Source of the DNA: Ruminococcus sp.
GTDB taxonomy: Bacteria > Bacillota_A > Clostridia > Oscillospirales > Ruminococcaceae
Assembly (NCBI RefSeq): GCF_016283395.1
Contig: NZ_JAEEMU010000041.1
Location: 62,001-126,000, forward strand
Reading direction: 5' to 3'
Length of the DNA stretch: 64,000 nt
Below, one piece after another: positions 63,071 to 64,000 of the stretch. The notes below the pieces were generated by a model, which was not told the DNA's origin, did not search any database, and was given only the letters and a program-made list of their open reading frames with translations. Each line of letters begins with the position of its first letter. Position 1 is the stretch's first letter. The position numbers and the translations under genes are program-made.

Positions 63071-64000
63071 TTACGTCATATAGTCACGATACGCTCCGAA
63101 TGCTATATCCTGACCTTGTAAAACGATATTTTTAGCAAGCCGCAGTATACAAAACGCCTGTTATTATGAAAACTTATTCGGAGCACCGTATTCACGTTAA
63201 AACTACTCTGCATAAGTCAATATGATCAGACAGATCATTCAAATCGTTGTGTTATATAATAAACCTTCGCAAGCTGATAACATGAGATCACATATCATTG
63301 CCGACCTCTTATGTCTTTCAAAGGCTTTATCTATATCAAGAGTTTGTGAGCAGGCAGTATAATTATAATGGTATCACACTGCCGGCAATCTGATGCTGCT
63401 TTTTTTATAACATTTTCGGTTTTCGCAAAAAAACATTCCGCGAAAACACTGTATTCTATTAATAGTATTAAACGAACAAAACCCGTACGTTTCAATTATA
63501 CCCGTTGGCAAAAAAAAAAGCAAGTGAAAAAATAAGGTAAATCATATCTGTCTTTGATTTTTGGCATTTTCAACAAATTAACTATACTATCTTCCGTTTA
63601 AATTGCACTATAGATTATACTAATTGTTTATTAAGTAAGCTTATTAAAATGCTGTATAACTCGTTGTACAGCTGTCATCAGGGATAATGCTTGCCGATTA
63701 TTCCCTATCTTCAGTATAAATTATCATGCACTATACTCAAAAAACTAAAAAAACACTATAAAACTGTCAGGAAACTAATAATATAACTAAATGTAAAAAC
63801 AATAGTCTAATGAATATCTTTATTTTTTCTCGAATAAAACCTCAAAATCAATTCAAAAGAATCATATTCCCAGCAACTCAAAGAGTTAAAATTTTTTCTG
63901 TATAATCATAAAAAATTGCTTTATACTGGTTTTTTACCACAGATTTTTATTTCCATTTTGTATATTTTGCACTAACTCTCACTCGTTATTATTTACAAAT
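63071..64000. other. Intergenic and leader region upstream of the polysaccharide operon
   Basis: No intact gene is seen on either strand. On the minus strand a TATAAT (about 63368-63373) with TTGCCG 15 bases upstream is a weak promoter candidate. The right-hand 500 bases are AT-rich with homopolymer runs. A long untranslated leader is possible, but no known leader RNA motif was recognised. Confidence 0.4.

Overview
The window looks like a chromosomal segment of a fibrolytic Ruminococcus, close to R. flavefaciens. This is judged from the sequence and from family knowledge, with no database search. The evidence is at least five secreted proteins with dockerin modules (CotH-type protein, CE1-type esterase, giant leucine-rich-repeat protein, two serpins), a sixth secreted protein with many dockerin-like calcium loops, Thr-rich linkers, and a GH11-GH10 xylanase whose two catalytic modules are joined by a very long Asn/Gln/Trp linker, the architecture known from R. 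flavefaciens XynA. No rRNA, tRNA, CRISPR array, phage or complete insertion sequence was seen.

Region 1 (1-10 kb): a 5'-truncated surface metallophosphoesterase, a methyltransferase, a 116-bp tandem intergenic repeat, a lamin-tail/CotH/dockerin protein, PgeF, a 185-bp MITE-like element, a dockerin-esterase with a frameshift in its signal peptide, and a metal-binding lipoprotein plus small membrane protein behind a near-perfect FUR-family operator. Region 2 (10.2-20.5 kb): one 3421-codon gene for a giant BspA-like LRR protein with an N-terminal cohesin-like domain and a C-terminal dockerin. Region 3 (20.7-26.6 kb): a two-component system, an ABC transporter with a large FtsX-type permease and a CPBP protease, which together look like an antimicrobial-peptide sensing and resistance module. 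Region 4 (26.6-30.3 kb): a DUF5131-like radical SAM protein fused to a phosphoribosyltransferase-like domain, an AT-rich gap and a glycerate kinase. Region 5 (30.3-41.2 kb): the xylanase, two tandem dockerin-serpins, an ECF sigma factor overlapping a gene that joins an anti-sigma-like membrane segment to a secreted multi-EF-hand protein, and a membrane diguanylate cyclase.

Region 6 (41.4-62.8 kb) is one long minus-strand cell-surface polysaccharide operon of 20 genes. It begins with a DegT aminotransferase and an initiating phosphoglycosyltransferase and ends with dTDP-rhamnose synthesis (rfbA, rfbB, rfbD, rfbC). In between are a Wzx flippase, an EpsG/Wzy-like polymerase, three GT2 glycosyltransferases, a UDP-sugar dehydrogenase and an unusually rich set of phosphodiester-type modification genes: LicD, an IspD/TarI-like cytidylyltransferase, a TagB/F-like transferase, a cytidylyltransferase-oxidoreductase fusion, a class V aminotransferase, a pyruvyltransferase and an FrhB-like iron-sulfur protein. 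The product is inferred to be a rhamnose- and uronate-containing polymer carrying CDP-derived substituents. The last 1.2 kb lacks an intact gene and may hold gene remnants and the operon leader.

The strongest candidates for something undescribed are the sigma / anti-sigma / calcium-loop fusion (37.1-39.8 kb), the radical SAM-phosphoribosyltransferase fusion (26.7-28.3 kb), the cohesin-LRR-dockerin giant (10.2-20.5 kb) and the CDP-substituent part of the polysaccharide operon (50.5-60.9 kb).
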